DNA from: Acidobacteriota bacterium
GTDB taxonomy: Bacteria; Acidobacteriota; Terriglobia; Acidiferrales; UBA7541
DNA length: 35,380 nucleotides
Direction of reading: 5' to 3'
NCBI GenBank assembly: GCA_003224195.1
Contig: QHYP01000054.1
Span: 2,240-37,619 of the forward strand
The translations under genes were made by a program, and so were the position numbers. Positions 24,722-34,309 of the stretch are shown one piece after another; the stretch's first letter is position 1; every line of letters begins with the position of its first letter. The notes under the pieces are model-generated. The model worked only from the letters and a program-made list of their open reading frames with translations, did no database searches and was not told the DNA's origin.

Positions 24722-24842
24722 AGCGCGCCTGGACGTAACAGGGCGAGAACCGTGTCTCGGCAAACGTCCGGAGAAGCTCTCTATTTCCATTCGCCGCCAC
24801 TCCCTCTCGCTATTCCCGCTGAGCGAAGTCTCGCAATTTTTA

Positions 24843-24872
24843 TTGACAAGCGAGTATACCCGGGCTTACTTT
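24843..24872 (+). promoter_or_regulatory. Possible promoter of the beta-propeller protein gene
   Basis: TTGACA (24843-24848) is a perfect -35 box. After 17 or 18 bases come TTACTT or TACTTT (24866-24872), which are weak -10 boxes. The start codon at 24940 is about 60 bases further on. By-eye reading only. Confidence 0.35.
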
Positions 24873-24939
24873 GCCGGGCAGTTAGGCCCCCTCTCAGAAC
24901 CTGCAACACACCGCGCGGTCAGCGGCCAAGGAAACGCGT

Positions 24940-27351
24940 ATGCCCTGCGTGCAAGTGCGAATTGCGGCGCACAGCAAGTCCCTGTCCACTCCGGTTCCAA
25001 ACCTTCGAGCAGTTTCCTCCGCTTTGGCACCAATTGTTCTCGCAATTCTGGCAAGCGCCTCCGCCCACGCGCAATCGCAAGCGCAACATGTATATGCCTC
25101 GGGTGGCACGGCCGTGTTCGGTTTCGCGAAGGACTCCACAACGGGCGCTCTCACCGCGACATCAGGCTCGCCGTATAGCCAAACCCTTGACGGCAGCGCG
25201 CTCGCTGTTGATCCGCTGGGACGGTTCCTATATGTATTGAATCCCAACGCGAACGACGTCTCGGTCTACGCCATCGATCAGACGACGGGTGCGTTGAGCA
25301 ATGTTCCCAATTCGCCCTTCACCGCAGACGACGCCACGACCCCACAGGTGCTCGCGGCAGAGGCCAACGGCAAATTCCTTTACGTCGGCAACCATCAGGG
25401 ATCCCAGTCCGGATTCACCACCGTCGGCGTCATCGACATCTACTCCATTGATGCCAACACCGGCGCGCTCGCCTCTGCCACTCCAACTCCCACGCCGGGT
25501 CCATTCAACCCTGTCAGCATGGTGGTGGACGCCAAGGGCCGCTTCCTATATGTCTATCAGGGACCCAATGGTGCTACCGGCGACGCTGGTGGCGCAATTG
25601 AAGCTTCCCAAATCGATCCAATTACCGGACTGCTCACCCCGTCCCTATCTTCATGTTCCGGCGGGGGGTTCGGGCTCGCACTCGCCATTGACCCAAAACT
25701 CCGCTTCCTTTTCGCGGGGCGCGGTGATCAGCAAGGGTACATCGATGCGTGCACGATATCGCCAGTAGATGGCTCTTTGCAATCGATTGGGACAGTAAGA
25801 TTTCCCGACGAAAATGTTTTCCCCGATGCGATGGCCATTGATTCCAGCGGTCAATTTCTCTACGTCGTTACGTCGCAGCGCACGATGCGAGCTTATTCCA
25901 TTGACCAAACTACAGGCGTTTTGACCGAACTTCCGAATTCCCCACTTCCGGGAATCCTGCTGGGGTTCTCCATCGTGGCCGACCCGCAGGGGCCCTTTCT
26001 TTACGCCTTGGGTGGCAAGGGCATTGTTGGGTTTCAGGTGGATCCGTTGACCGGCGCATTGACACAAATCGCTGAGGTTTTGACCACGGGATCCGTGGCC
26101 GTCGCCATTTCCGGCACGCCAGTGCTGGCCTCGTCGGGCCCCGTTGCAGCCTTGAGCCCAACTTCGGTTGATTTCGGCAACGTAACCGTCGGAAGCACGA
26201 CCGCCCCTTTGGTCGTTTATGTCGTCAACACGGGCGATCAAACTCTGGATTTTTCCAGCCCCGCCATTTCCATCACGGGAACAAACAGCAGTGACTTCCA
26301 GCCGACGAACACATGCGGCGCGACTCTCGTTCCCAATCAGAACTGCACCATAAGCGTGAACTTCACTCCGTCCGCAGCGGGCACGCGCTCCGCATCCCTC
26401 ACGATCAGCGACAATGCTCCGGGAAGTCCGCAGAGCGTCCCTCTCAACGGCCAAGGCGTTACGCCGCAGCCCGCGGTATACCTCGTGCCGGGCAACGTGA
26501 CGTTTCTCGAAACGCTGCTGGGTAACAGCAGCTCCGCAAAAACCGTTTCCGTGACCAATTCCGGCCAGGCCACACTCACCATCTCCAGCGTGGCGCTCTC
26601 GGGTTCTAATTCCAACGACTTCTCGCAGACAAATGACTGCACGAGTCTCGCTCCAGCCGCGAGCTGCGCCATTCATGTCACGTTCACTCCGCTCGCTTCC
26701 GGCCAACGCGCTGCGTCCATCCTCATCACCGACAACGCGGCGGGATCGCCGCATACGGTCGCGCTCTTAGGAGTAGGCGACGCGCCTTTCACTGTCGCAC
26801 CAAACGGCTTGAATCCCACTTCGCTGACGATCACTGCGGGCCAAACGGCTCAGTACGAGTTGCAACTGACGCCTGCAGCCGGATTCACGGGCGCAGTCAC
26901 CCTTGCATGTTCCGGCGCACCGCTCGAGGCGGCTTGCGCCGCTTCCCCGTCCTCCGCGCAGGTCAACAACGCAAACCCAATCCCCTTCAGCGTTTCGGTC
27001 GCGACAACTGCCCGTTCCTTTGCTGTGCCCTTCCAGCTTGCTCCGCGCCGTGCGCCTCTCGAAATGATTCGTTGGCCGCTGATTCTCTTCTTCGGACTGG
27101 TGATTTTATTCTTGAGAAGGATGGGGGCGAAAACTGCCGCGCGGACGACCATCCTCACTTGGTCCCGAGTAGCAGCGGGTTTTGCGTTGCTAACAATTGG
27201 TGGAGTGTGCGCTTGCGGAGGCGGCGGAAGTGGCATCCCTGTGCAGTCTCCGCCTCCGGTGGGGACGCCGGCGGGCAAGTCCACGATCACGGTGACGGCC
27301 ACACACGGCACAATCACCGAACAGCTTCAGCTCACACTGATTGTGAAGTGA
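24940..27351 (+). CDS. Secreted beta-propeller protein with choice-of-anchor-D repeats and a membrane-interrupted Ig-like C-terminus
   Basis: The product is 803 residues. A signal peptide (LAPIVLAILASASAHAQ) is followed by a propeller of the lactonase/YncE type (about 50-395), with repeated 'AIDQTTGALSNVPNSPFT' and 'FLYVxxxxx' blade motifs. Two choice-of-anchor-D (SPD-2/Hydin-like) repeats follow, each with VDFGNVTVGS or similar and CTISVNFTPSAAGTRSASLT-like ends. An Ig-like part then begins (TAGQTAQYELQLTPAAGF). It is broken by a hydrophobic helix (WPLILFFGLVILFLRR) and a second with GGVCACGGGGSG, and seems to finish with TITVTATHGTI. It is probably outer-surface or membrane-bound. Role unknown; large families of this kind are common in Acidobacteriota. 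Confidence 0.8.
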   Translation: MPCVQVRIAAHSKSLSTPVPNLRAVSSALAPIVLAILASASAHAQSQAQHVYASGGTAVFGFAKDSTTGALTATSGSPYSQTLDGSALAVDPLGRFLYVLNPNANDVSVYAIDQTTGALSNVPNSPFTADDATTPQVLAAEANGKFLYVGNHQGSQSGFTTVGVIDIYSIDANTGALASATPTPTPGPFNPVSMVVDAKGRFLYVYQGPNGATGDAGGAIEASQIDPITGLLTPSLSSCSGGGFGLALAIDPKLRFLFAGRGDQQGYIDACTISPVDGSLQSIGTVRFPDENVFPDAMAIDSSGQFLYVVTSQRTMRAYSIDQTTGVLTELPNSPLPGILLGFSIVADPQGPFLYALGGKGIVGFQVDPLTGALTQIAEVLTTGSVAVAISGTPVLASSGPVAALSPTSVDFGNVTVGSTTAPLVVYVVNTGDQTLDFSSPAISITGTNSSDFQPTNTCGATLVPNQNCTISVNFTPSAAGTRSASLTISDNAPGSPQSVPLNGQGVTPQPAVYLVPGNVTFLETLLGNSSSAKTVSVTNSGQATLTISSVALSGSNSNDFSQTNDCTSLAPAASCAIHVTFTPLASGQRAASILITDNAAGSPHTVALLGVGDAPFTVAPNGLNPTSLTITAGQTAQYELQLTPAAGFTGAVTLACSGAPLEAACAASPSSAQVNNANPIPFSVSVATTARSFAVPFQLAPRRAPLEMIRWPLILFFGLVILFLRRMGAKTAARTTILTWSRVAAGFALLTIGGVCACGGGGSGIPVQSPPPVGTPAGKSTITVTATHGTITEQLQLTLIVK

Positions 27352-27378
27352 GGAGTCTTCGGAACAGTCTCGGTCTCC

Positions 27379-27428
27379 TGTGAAACGTTTGTTTCACATT
27401 CGGGATGGGCGCGTTGTACACCCGTCCC
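27379..27428. terminator. Two hairpins between convergent genes (possible terminator or operator)
   Basis: TGTGAAAC-GTTT-GTTTCACA (27379-27398) is a perfect eight-pair hairpin. A second hairpin, GGGATGGG with CCCGTCCC (27402-27409 and 27421-27428), follows at once. They lie between the converging ends of the propeller and PQQ dehydrogenase genes. Neither has a T-tract, so factor-independent termination is uncertain. The first dyad could also be a protein site. Confidence 0.4.
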
Positions 27429-27463
27429 TGAGCCTTGCCAACGGAATTGCCCCTGGAGACGCC

Positions 27464-28672
27464 CTATTTCTTCGACACGCGCCAGATCACGCCCGCGCCA
27501 TCGTCCGAGACAAGCAGCGAGCCGCCCGGCGCTACGGTCACGCCTACCGGACGCCCATATACGCCGGTTTGCTTGGGATCGGGAACGAATCCCGTCAGGA
27601 AGGGCTCGGGATTTCCGCTAGGCTTGCCGTTCTGGAATGGGATGAAAACGACTTGATAGCCCTGTCGCACCGCCCGGTTCCAGGAGCCGTGTTCCGCCAG
27701 AAACATCCCGCCGCGATATTTTTCCGGGAATTGTTCGCTGAGATAAAACGTGAATTGCAGTGCGGCCACGTGCGCCCCGAGAAGAACGTCGGGAACAATT
27801 GCGCGCGCTACAAGATCCGGCCGTTGCGGTTTGACGCGGTCATCCACGTAATCCCCGATGTAACTATAAGGCCAGCCGTAAAAGCCGCCTTCTCGGACCG
27901 AAGTCGCATAGTCCGGCGGCAGATCATCGCCCAGGCCATCGCGCTCGTTTACCGAAGCCCACAATTGTCCCGTCTTCGGCTCAAGACCGATCCCCACCGC
28001 GTTGCGCAATCCCGAAGCGTAAACGTGTGCATTCTTGCCGTCGGGGTCACAGACAGTGATGGCGGCGCGAATCGGGGGCTCAATGCCAATGTTGCTATCC
28101 GAGCCCACGCCGACAAAGAGATGCCTGCCGTCCGCGCTGAAAACCAGCGAACGCGTCCAGTGGCCGCCCCGCGGCACATCCAGGATGTGTTCCTTCTCTC
28201 CGGCGCGCTTCGAAGTCTTGGGATCGTACGCGAAGCGAATGATCTCGTTCTGATTTCCTATGTAAACGAAGTTCTCATGAAACGCGATTCCGAAGGGACG
28301 ATCGAGCCCCGAGGCAAAGACTTCTTGTTCGTGCGCGCCGCCGGTGTGGTGCGAGTCCCGCAGGACTAAAATCCGGCCGGCCCCGGATTCCGCCAAGAAG
28401 ATGTCTCCGTTCGGAGCAACGGCCAGCCAGCGCGGCTCCTCGAACTTGGCCGCGAAGAGATTTACCTGAAAACCTTCCGGCACGTTTGGCAGAAAGCCTT
28501 TGGGGGCCTCGATGATCTCGGGCGGATTCCCCGCTGACCGCGTTGCGTACGGTGCAGGAAGCTGCGCCTTCTTCCCACCGGTGATGCCGATGACCTGAGC
28601 CTGGGAATTTGAAATCATCATCAGGAAGAGCGTGATACAAGCTGGGAGGGTGATTCGCGGTCGCAGACTCAT
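27464..28672 (-). CDS. PQQ-dependent sugar dehydrogenase, sorbosone dehydrogenase type, secreted
   Basis: The product is 402 residues from ATG 28672, with GAGGAG just upstream. A signal peptide (TLPACITLFLMMISNSQAQ) sends it to the periplasm. The body is a six-bladed propeller of the soluble glucose/sorbosone dehydrogenase family. Motifs include LAVAPNGDIFLAESGAGRI, GLDRPFGIAFH, GGHWTRSLVFSADGRHLFV (with a likely catalytic His), YASGLRNAVGIGLEP and GFYGWPYSYIG. It should oxidise a sugar or aldehyde with PQQ. No PQQ synthesis genes are in the window, so the cofactor must come from elsewhere. It converges with the propeller protein gene. Confidence 0.88.
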   Translation of the reverse strand: MSLRPRITLPACITLFLMMISNSQAQVIGITGGKKAQLPAPYATRSAGNPPEIIEAPKGFLPNVPEGFQVNLFAAKFEEPRWLAVAPNGDIFLAESGAGRILVLRDSHHTGGAHEQEVFASGLDRPFGIAFHENFVYIGNQNEIIRFAYDPKTSKRAGEKEHILDVPRGGHWTRSLVFSADGRHLFVGVGSDSNIGIEPPIRAAITVCDPDGKNAHVYASGLRNAVGIGLEPKTGQLWASVNERDGLGDDLPPDYATSVREGGFYGWPYSYIGDYVDDRVKPQRPDLVARAIVPDVLLGAHVAALQFTFYLSEQFPEKYRGGMFLAEHGSWNRAVRQGYQVVFIPFQNGKPSGNPEPFLTGFVPDPKQTGVYGRPVGVTVAPGGSLLVSDDGAGVIWRVSKK

Positions 28673-28914
28673 AATTCTCCTCGACAAAATAATCGTTGTC
28701 CGACTCCACTATGATGCCTCAGCGCCGCGCCGAGTTCCATGCCGAGGATTTTTCAGAGGGTTTTCGGGAATGCGCGCAGGTTGGCGCGAGGAGCGACAAG
28801 CTTATCGCGCCTGGTGTCATTCCAGTAGGCTTCCGGGGAACTATTGCTAAGCCGGGCTCACCCGAACAGTCCAGGACTGCAAGGTGCAGTCGGACGCAAT
28901 GCAAGGGAACCGGA
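28673..28914. other. Intergenic region upstream of the PQQ dehydrogenase
   Basis: These 242 bases separate two minus-strand genes. The stretch should carry the promoter of the dehydrogenase gene. I see its ribosome binding site (GAGGAG near 28678) but no strong promoter or hairpin. Confidence 0.3.
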
Positions 28915-29409
28915 TTAGTCGCCGACGCCGAAGTACTCGACGTGAACGTAACGGCCGAGCCGCGCGTTGAACAGCAGATACCAGCCGGGATGGTGATCGT
29001 CGTCGTAAACATAAACGACATCACGGTCCCAGGCCCAGTCGCGGCACCGCGGTACGTCGTAAGAAGCGATCACCCACGTGGAGCGGTCGTAGAGAATCAC
29101 CTGGCGCGCGCGGACGTCGAACCTTCGACACTGCCACGCGTGTCTGACTTCCACATAGCGGCCGCGCGGATACGGATGGCCCGGACGAAAGCGGTCATGA
29201 TCGAAGTCCCAATTGCGGTGCTCGTCCCGCGCCTCATGTTTGTCCCAGCCCTTGTGCTTGCCCCTGTCGTGGCGCTCGTCATCATCGCGCTCGCGGCGCC
29301 CGCGATGTTCGTCCCGGTCGCCTTGGTCATCACGGTCCCGCTGCGGAAGGGCAAAGACAGGTGTCAGAGTCATACCCAGAACGGTTGCTGCCGCCAGAAT
29401 CTTGCGCAT
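28915..29409 (-). CDS. Small secreted protein rich in Asp, Arg and His; unknown function
   Basis: From ATG 29409 the product is 164 residues. GGGAGG seven bases before the ATG decides this start over 29445. A signal peptide (ILAAATVLGMTLTPVFA) is followed by a highly charged stretch of about 55 residues (repeats of RDRDDQGDRDEHRGRRER type). A more ordered C-terminal part is rich in Trp, Tyr and Val (VILYDRSTWVIASYDV, DVVYVYDDDHHPGWYLLF). The charged part might bind metals or polyanions; that is inference. I do not recognise a family. It is separated by a strong terminator from the next gene upstream. Confidence 0.7.
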   Translation of the reverse strand: MRKILAAATVLGMTLTPVFALPQRDRDDQGDRDEHRGRRERDDDERHDRGKHKGWDKHEARDEHRNWDFDHDRFRPGHPYPRGRYVEVRHAWQCRRFDVRARQVILYDRSTWVIASYDVPRCRDWAWDRDVVYVYDDDHHPGWYLLFNARLGRYVHVEYFGVGD

Positions 29410-29550
29410 AGTTTCCTCCCCAAGCTGTCGTCTCATTCGCTTCATCTTAGTTCAGCCCTCTGTCTGCCTCATTCAACCTCTGACGGTTTGTACCCGGCTG
29501 GTAACGTGGTCCGCTTTGGCACGCGCCGCAGACGGAGGAAAAGAATCGTG

Positions 29551-29604
29551 AAAAAATAGGGCGGGCGCCCGGCCCACTTGGAACACGGACTGCCCGCCCT
29601 TTTT
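29551..29604 (-). terminator. Intrinsic terminator downstream of the glycine-zipper protein gene
   Basis: AGGGCGGGC (29558-29566) pairs perfectly with GCCCGCCCT (29592-29600) across a 25-base loop. On the minus strand the stem is followed by a T-rich run (complement of A-run 29551-29556), 28 bases after the stop codon at 29632. The plus strand also has a short T-run, so it may work both ways. Confidence 0.8.
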
Positions 29605-29631
29605 CATGCGGCTGGATTGCGCGAGGGGTGA

Positions 29632-30246
29632 TTAGCCCTTCGCGTTGATCGTGACGGGCTCCGCTAGCCGGAAAGTGAGCCGCGTCTCGGCGGGAAGCTT
29701 GATGTCATGCTTCCCGGTGATGAGGGCCACGGCTGTACCGGCTCCCGCCCCCACGGGCCCGCCGATGAGCGCGCCTTCACCGCCGCCGGCGAGGGCGCCT
29801 ATCAAGGCTCCTCCTCCCGCGCCCCCGCCGATCCACAGCAGATTGCGCTTCTTGTGCGCGCTGCCCTCTCGCGCATAAGAAGCCGTGCGGATGTCGTAGG
29901 TCTGGCCATTCACCTGGACGGCGTCAAGCGCCATGCGCAGGCGTGCCCTGCCCATCAATCTTCCGGATGGATGGGCATCTACGACCCGCCCCTCAACTTT
30001 TGCGCCCCGAGGAATGACCGTCTTGCCGTCCAGCATGACCGGCTCGGAAACGGTCGCCTCAAAGTGCTGCCCCGGCTTGCTGCGATTGCTCGCCAGGGTC
30101 TGGTTGAGGGTTATGTGGATGGGTGTTTGCTTCGGCACCATCATGGGAGCTGGGCTGCTCGCGTAAGTGGCGGCGCCCCAGATGAGCGCACCTACGAGCA
30201 CCAATGAACTGCCGAGCAGGATGTAGCTCCGTTTGGTCAGATGCAT
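29632..30246 (-). CDS. Membrane or envelope protein with a glycine zipper; unknown function
   Basis: From ATG 30246 the product is 204 residues. GGGAGG five bases upstream supports this start; a GTG two codons earlier is possible. An N-terminal membrane segment or signal (YILLGSSLVLVGALIWGAATYA) is followed by a beta-rich domain with LNQTLASNRSKPGQHFEATV and GKTVIPRGAKVEGRVVDA. Then comes a glycine zipper (IGGGAGGGALIGALAGGGEG, continuing to GAGAGTAVAL) and a closing RLTFRLAEPVTI. The layout resembles outer-envelope proteins that insert or oligomerise through Gly-rich helices. No specific family or role can be given. It ends at a strong terminator. Confidence 0.72.
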   Translation of the reverse strand: MHLTKRSYILLGSSLVLVGALIWGAATYASSPAPMMVPKQTPIHITLNQTLASNRSKPGQHFEATVSEPVMLDGKTVIPRGAKVEGRVVDAHPSGRLMGRARLRMALDAVQVNGQTYDIRTASYAREGSAHKKRNLLWIGGGAGGGALIGALAGGGEGALIGGPVGAGAGTAVALITGKHDIKLPAETRLTFRLAEPVTINAKG

Positions 30247-30276
30247 AAGCACCTCCCAGCTAAGTTAGAGGCACGC

Positions 30277-30298
30277 AGAAGGCCTGGGGCTGCCTTCT
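30277..30298 (-). other. Hairpin in the leader of the glycine-zipper protein gene
   Basis: AGAAGGC (30277-30283) and GCCTTCT (30292-30298) form a seven-pair stem with an eight-base loop, 31 bases before the start codon. Just upstream (minus strand) lies TATAAG, a possible -10 box. The hairpin could affect mRNA stability or translation. Confidence 0.3.
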
Positions 30299-30419
30299 TA
30301 TATTGTTCATTCAAAATAAGTTAGCTCGTATGTACCCACCGGAACTACGGGCCACGCAAAAGGGCGGAGTGAGTTCAGAGCGGGCCCTTTTCAGACTTTT
30401 CCCGCGGAAAACGCCTGGG

Positions 30420-31028
30420 CTAGAGGTCGGGGCGCTCAGTCGGGGGCTTCGCACCGGGGCCGGGCACAGGCGATTTGGCGCCGCCGGAGGACTCGCCGCG
30501 GAGAAGTGCGTCAAGCGAGGGATACGAATAGACGGTCGGAGCGTGATTCTGCATTAGGCCGCCAGTGTCGGCGGTGGGGCCATAGTTGCTGTGGAGGTCG
30601 CGGCCCAGCATCCGCAGCATGGCCATTTGCTGGCCGCGATGATGCGCGGTGTGGGCGATGCGGCGGACCATGACCCAGGCGCGCGAGCGCTTCACGTCGA
30701 AAAACGCGACTTCGTCTTCCCACCAGGCTTCGCTCTTTTCGCGCAATACGGCGAGGCGCTTCCCGCTGTCTTCGGCGTAGCGCTTGATGAACTCCAGCCG
30801 AGTTTCCTCGGCGGGCAGCGGCGGCGCGGCCACTTCGATGCCGAGCATGTTGCGGAACCACAGATTTTCGCTGACGCATTGATGGACCATCTGCTCGCGG
30901 ACGCTGCGGCCGCGCCGGTCGGTGGCATGCGGGCGGAATTCGAGGTCGGCGTCGCGGAATTCGCTCCAGACGCTGACGACCTTGATGCGCTCGGTTGAGT
31001 ACGTCTCGACGAGGAAGTCGTATCGCAT
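30420..31028 (-). CDS. DinB-family protein (putative metal-dependent hydrolase or thiol transferase fold)
   Basis: The product is 202 residues from ATG 31028, with GGAG upstream. It has the four-helix DinB pattern. The three metal-binding histidines appear in their usual places: H49 in EQMVHQC, and two of the H126, H129, H130 cluster in RIAHTAHHRGQQM. An aromatic-rich segment (ENLWFRNMLG) lies between. The C-terminus is a Pro/Gly/Ser-rich tail. Members include bacillithiol, mycothiol and glutathione-like transferases and damage-inducible proteins; the substrate is not known here. Frame extension to 31244 has no family features and was rejected. Confidence 0.85.
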   Translation of the reverse strand: MRYDFLVETYSTERIKVVSVWSEFRDADLEFRPHATDRRGRSVREQMVHQCVSENLWFRNMLGIEVAAPPLPAEETRLEFIKRYAEDSGKRLAVLREKSEAWWEDEVAFFDVKRSRAWVMVRRIAHTAHHRGQQMAMLRMLGRDLHSNYGPTADTGGLMQNHAPTVYSYPSLDALLRGESSGGAKSPVPGPGAKPPTERPDL

Positions 31029-31233
31029 GGGACACTCCGTCAAATCGCGCAAGGCGGGCATCTTCACACCCGCGGGGGCAGGATACACCGATAGCCTGTG
31101 GAACCTCGTTGATTCCGAATGGAATTGGGGCGGTGGGAGAGACACGAGGCACAAGCCGTTCCCCAGGCTGAAGTGATACCATTCACATAGCTCCTCGCAG
31201 CCCCGCTCCCGATGCCTTTCCGCGGAGGTGAGT

Positions 31234-31590
31234 ATGCTCGACACGCGCCGCGCGTTCCTCCAAAACCTCGCCGGAGTTTCCAGCGCCTTTCTGCTCTTTC
31301 AAACGCAACCGCCCATCCCCACGCCGAGGCGCAGGACGCCGGTCAATCCTCCGGAGCCCGCTGAAAAGCAGGACGCTGAACAGCCTGGGAGCGCTCCACG
31401 AAGCGCGCAACTGCACGCGCAGGAAAAAGAATTCCGCTCAACGATGGACCAACTCTTTGTCAGGGTGCGTGACCTCAAACTCCAGCTTGACCGCATCCCG
31501 ACTGCCGAAATTTTTTCTGTGGCCGTTTTCAAACAAACACAGGAGATCGAGAAGCTGGCCAAGCGGCTGAAGAATTACGCCAGAGCGTGA
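31234..31590 (+). CDS. Small Tat-signal protein of unknown function
   Basis: From ATG 31234 the product is 118 residues. GGAGG five bases before the ATG decides the start. The N-terminus has a twin-arginine-like motif (TRRAFLQNLAG) and a short hydrophobic stretch (VSSAFLLF), so export by Tat is likely. A Pro/Arg-rich linker follows, then a helical C-terminal part (FRSTMDQLFVRVRDLKLQLD and FKQTQEIEKLAKRLKNY) that could form a coiled coil. I do not recognise the family. It faces the 3' end of the 16S unit and its stop is about 80 bases from that unit's terminator. Confidence 0.65.
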   Translation: MLDTRRAFLQNLAGVSSAFLLFQTQPPIPTPRRRTPVNPPEPAEKQDAEQPGSAPRSAQLHAQEKEFRSTMDQLFVRVRDLKLQLDRIPTAEIFSVAVFKQTQEIEKLAKRLKNYARA

Positions 31591-31669
31591 GTGTGGTATC
31601 GAGCGATGATCACGGAATTGCCCCGCTTCCCAGGCCGACCGGCCAGGTATCGGGCCCTAGCCTGAAACA

Positions 31670-31698
31670 AAAAGGGCCGCAAAAGATCACGCGGCCCT
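31670..31698 (-). terminator. Intrinsic terminator of the 16S rRNA transcription unit
   Basis: AGGGCCGC (31673-31680) and GCGGCCCT (31691-31698) form a perfect eight-pair stem with a ten-base loop. On the minus strand the stem runs into TTTTTGTTT. It lies about 265 bases after the 16S 3' end. With the opposing gene at 31234-31590 it marks the end of the rRNA transcript. Confidence 0.8.
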
Positions 31699-31962
31699 AA
31701 GTCGCACTGCTCAATTTTTTGGTCTTTGACTGCCGACCCTTCACGGAAAACTGTTCAGGGTGAATTTGCGCGAGGGCGCAATTTCATACGATCTGCCAGA
31801 ACCCGTCGGACCCTCCGGGCAAAGCCCTCGGGGTAAAAGTAAATCGAGCTCTGCCGAAGACCCGTGAGAGTCTCGGGCAGCCCCTGCGACGCAGCAAGCT
31901 GCGTCGAAGAGTGGGCAATGCGTATCCCGCACACCTGCACGGGAAGGATTGCCATGTACTTT
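31699..31962 (-). other. 16S rRNA trailer with processing stem and hairpins
   Basis: No gene or tRNA is seen in these bases. Positions 31786-31806 pair with the leader at 33611-33631 over 21 positions, with one mismatch and one G-U. A perfect hairpin CGACGCAGC/GCTGCGTCG lies at 31887-31906. Other GC-rich foldbacks are at about 31811-31833 and 31850-31880. This is what an RNase III-type precursor trailer looks like. Confidence 0.65.
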
Positions 31963-33496
<1,534 letters not shown>

Positions 33497-33690
33497 AACC
33501 TGTCGCTTAGAAATACGAAACCCCGGTTTGCACCGGGGCCAGCACTCCCAAGCAAATTGTTGTCGCTCGAATTACTCAACCGCTCCAGCTCGAAGACCGG
33601 AACGGTTCGAACGGATTCTGGCACATCGTATCGGTTGTCAAAGAGCGATAAGCCCCCCTGTCCAGCAGAGTGGCATACGAACAATTGGCT
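33497..33690 (-). other. 16S rRNA leader region
   Basis: This is the transcribed leader between promoter and mature 16S. It holds boxA (33635-33647), the 5' strand of the processing stem (33611-33631) and a hairpin CCCCGGT-TTGC-ACCGGGG (33521-33538). No credible coding frame was found in it on either strand. Confidence 0.6.
33635..33647 (-). promoter_or_regulatory. boxA antitermination element in the 16S leader
   Basis: On the minus strand it reads CGCTCTTTGACAA, very close to the rRNA boxA consensus TGCTCTTTAACAA. It lies about 40 bases after the expected transcription start, the right place for NusB/S10-dependent antitermination. Confidence 0.75.
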
Positions 33691-33719
33691 ACTATACGGA
33701 GAACACACTCGAAAGTCAA
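33691..33719 (-). promoter_or_regulatory. Promoter of the 16S rRNA gene
   Basis: TTGACT (33714-33719, minus strand) and TATAGT (33691-33696) are separated by exactly 17 bases. Each differs from consensus at one position. Transcription should start near 33684, about 190 bases before the mature 16S. Confidence 0.8.
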
Positions 33720-33991
33720 CACGCGATTTACGTATTTCGCCTGTTTTCCACAGAGATCCACAACGTGAGCAGGGCCCGAAACACCTGCGTGTTCTGCAAG
33801 GAAACCTTTGTGGAGTCGCTAGCTGCACGTAGGTGTTTAGCCCTTTGCTCGAACAGGGCAAAACTCTGCCCGTTGGGCATTTTCCGCGTGCTGCCCGCGG
33901 ATTAAGGCATCGCGCCAACCTGAGCCGCAGCATTTCCCCGGGGCGCGGAGTGGAGTATGCTTCGCTCCGTCTTTCGGTATGGGGGTTAGCG
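33720..33991. other. Divergent intergenic region between the 16S promoter and a Tat-signal protein gene
   Basis: These bases should hold upstream elements of the rRNA promoter and the promoter of the plus-strand gene at 33992. The part next to the -35 box is AT-richer than its surroundings. I see no further repeat or gene that I can support. Confidence 0.3.
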
Positions 33992-34279
33992 ATGAAACGA
34001 AGAGAGTTTGCAAAGCGCGCGGTAGCGGCGGCAGTCGCGCCGATCGCATTGGTAGAGTGGCGAAGGAAGCCCACGCGGGCTCAAGACGCCGCGGCGAAGC
34101 AAGCAAATGCGCCGGCGTCACGGGCCGAGGAATTGAAGAAGCGGGCGGAGGGGCAAAGGGAGCAGATGAGCGCGGCGTTGCACAAGAGGCCTCTTCCGTA
34201 CGACCTGGAGCCCGCGTTCGTGTTCGCGGCGAAACCGAGAGAAAGGATGAAGCTGGGAAGCAAAGAATTCAGGAAATAG
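33992..34279 (+). CDS. Small Tat-signal protein preceding an amidase; unknown function
   Basis: The product is 95 residues from ATG 33992. The N-terminus is a twin-arginine signal (KRREFAKRAVAAAVAPIAL), so Tat export is likely. A helical, Ala/Lys/Glu-rich part follows (ASRAEELKKRAEGQREQM). The C-terminus has DLEPAFVFAAKPRER. It ends 30 bases before the amidase start on the same strand and is probably co-transcribed with it. I do not recognise a family. A longer frame starting at 33833 adds no signal-like sequence and was rejected. Confidence 0.65.
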   Translation: MKRREFAKRAVAAAVAPIALVEWRRKPTRAQDAAAKQANAPASRAEELKKRAEGQREQMSAALHKRPLPYDLEPAFVFAAKPRERMKLGSKEFRK

Positions 34280-34309
34280 AGCGAAGCGGTCGCGCAGGGG
34301 GGAGCGGTG

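Noticed and set aside
25651..26754. A 367-codon minus-strand reading frame
   Set aside because: It is antisense to the propeller protein gene, whose repeats and signal peptide are clear. The antisense product is low-complexity Arg/Gly/Ala sequence.
27380..28369. A 329-codon plus-strand reading frame
   Set aside because: It runs opposite the PQQ dehydrogenase gene, which has a signal peptide, ribosome binding site and family motifs.
28696..29559. A 287-codon plus-strand reading frame with Val/Ala-rich hydrophobic stretches
   Set aside because: Its membrane-like part is the antisense of the charged Asp/Arg region of the minus-strand secreted protein. It has no ribosome binding site, and it runs into the terminator hairpin.
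31591..31962. A spacer tRNA after the 16S gene
   Set aside because: No T-arm motif or cloverleaf can be drawn. The stems seen are simple hairpins and the leader-trailer stem.
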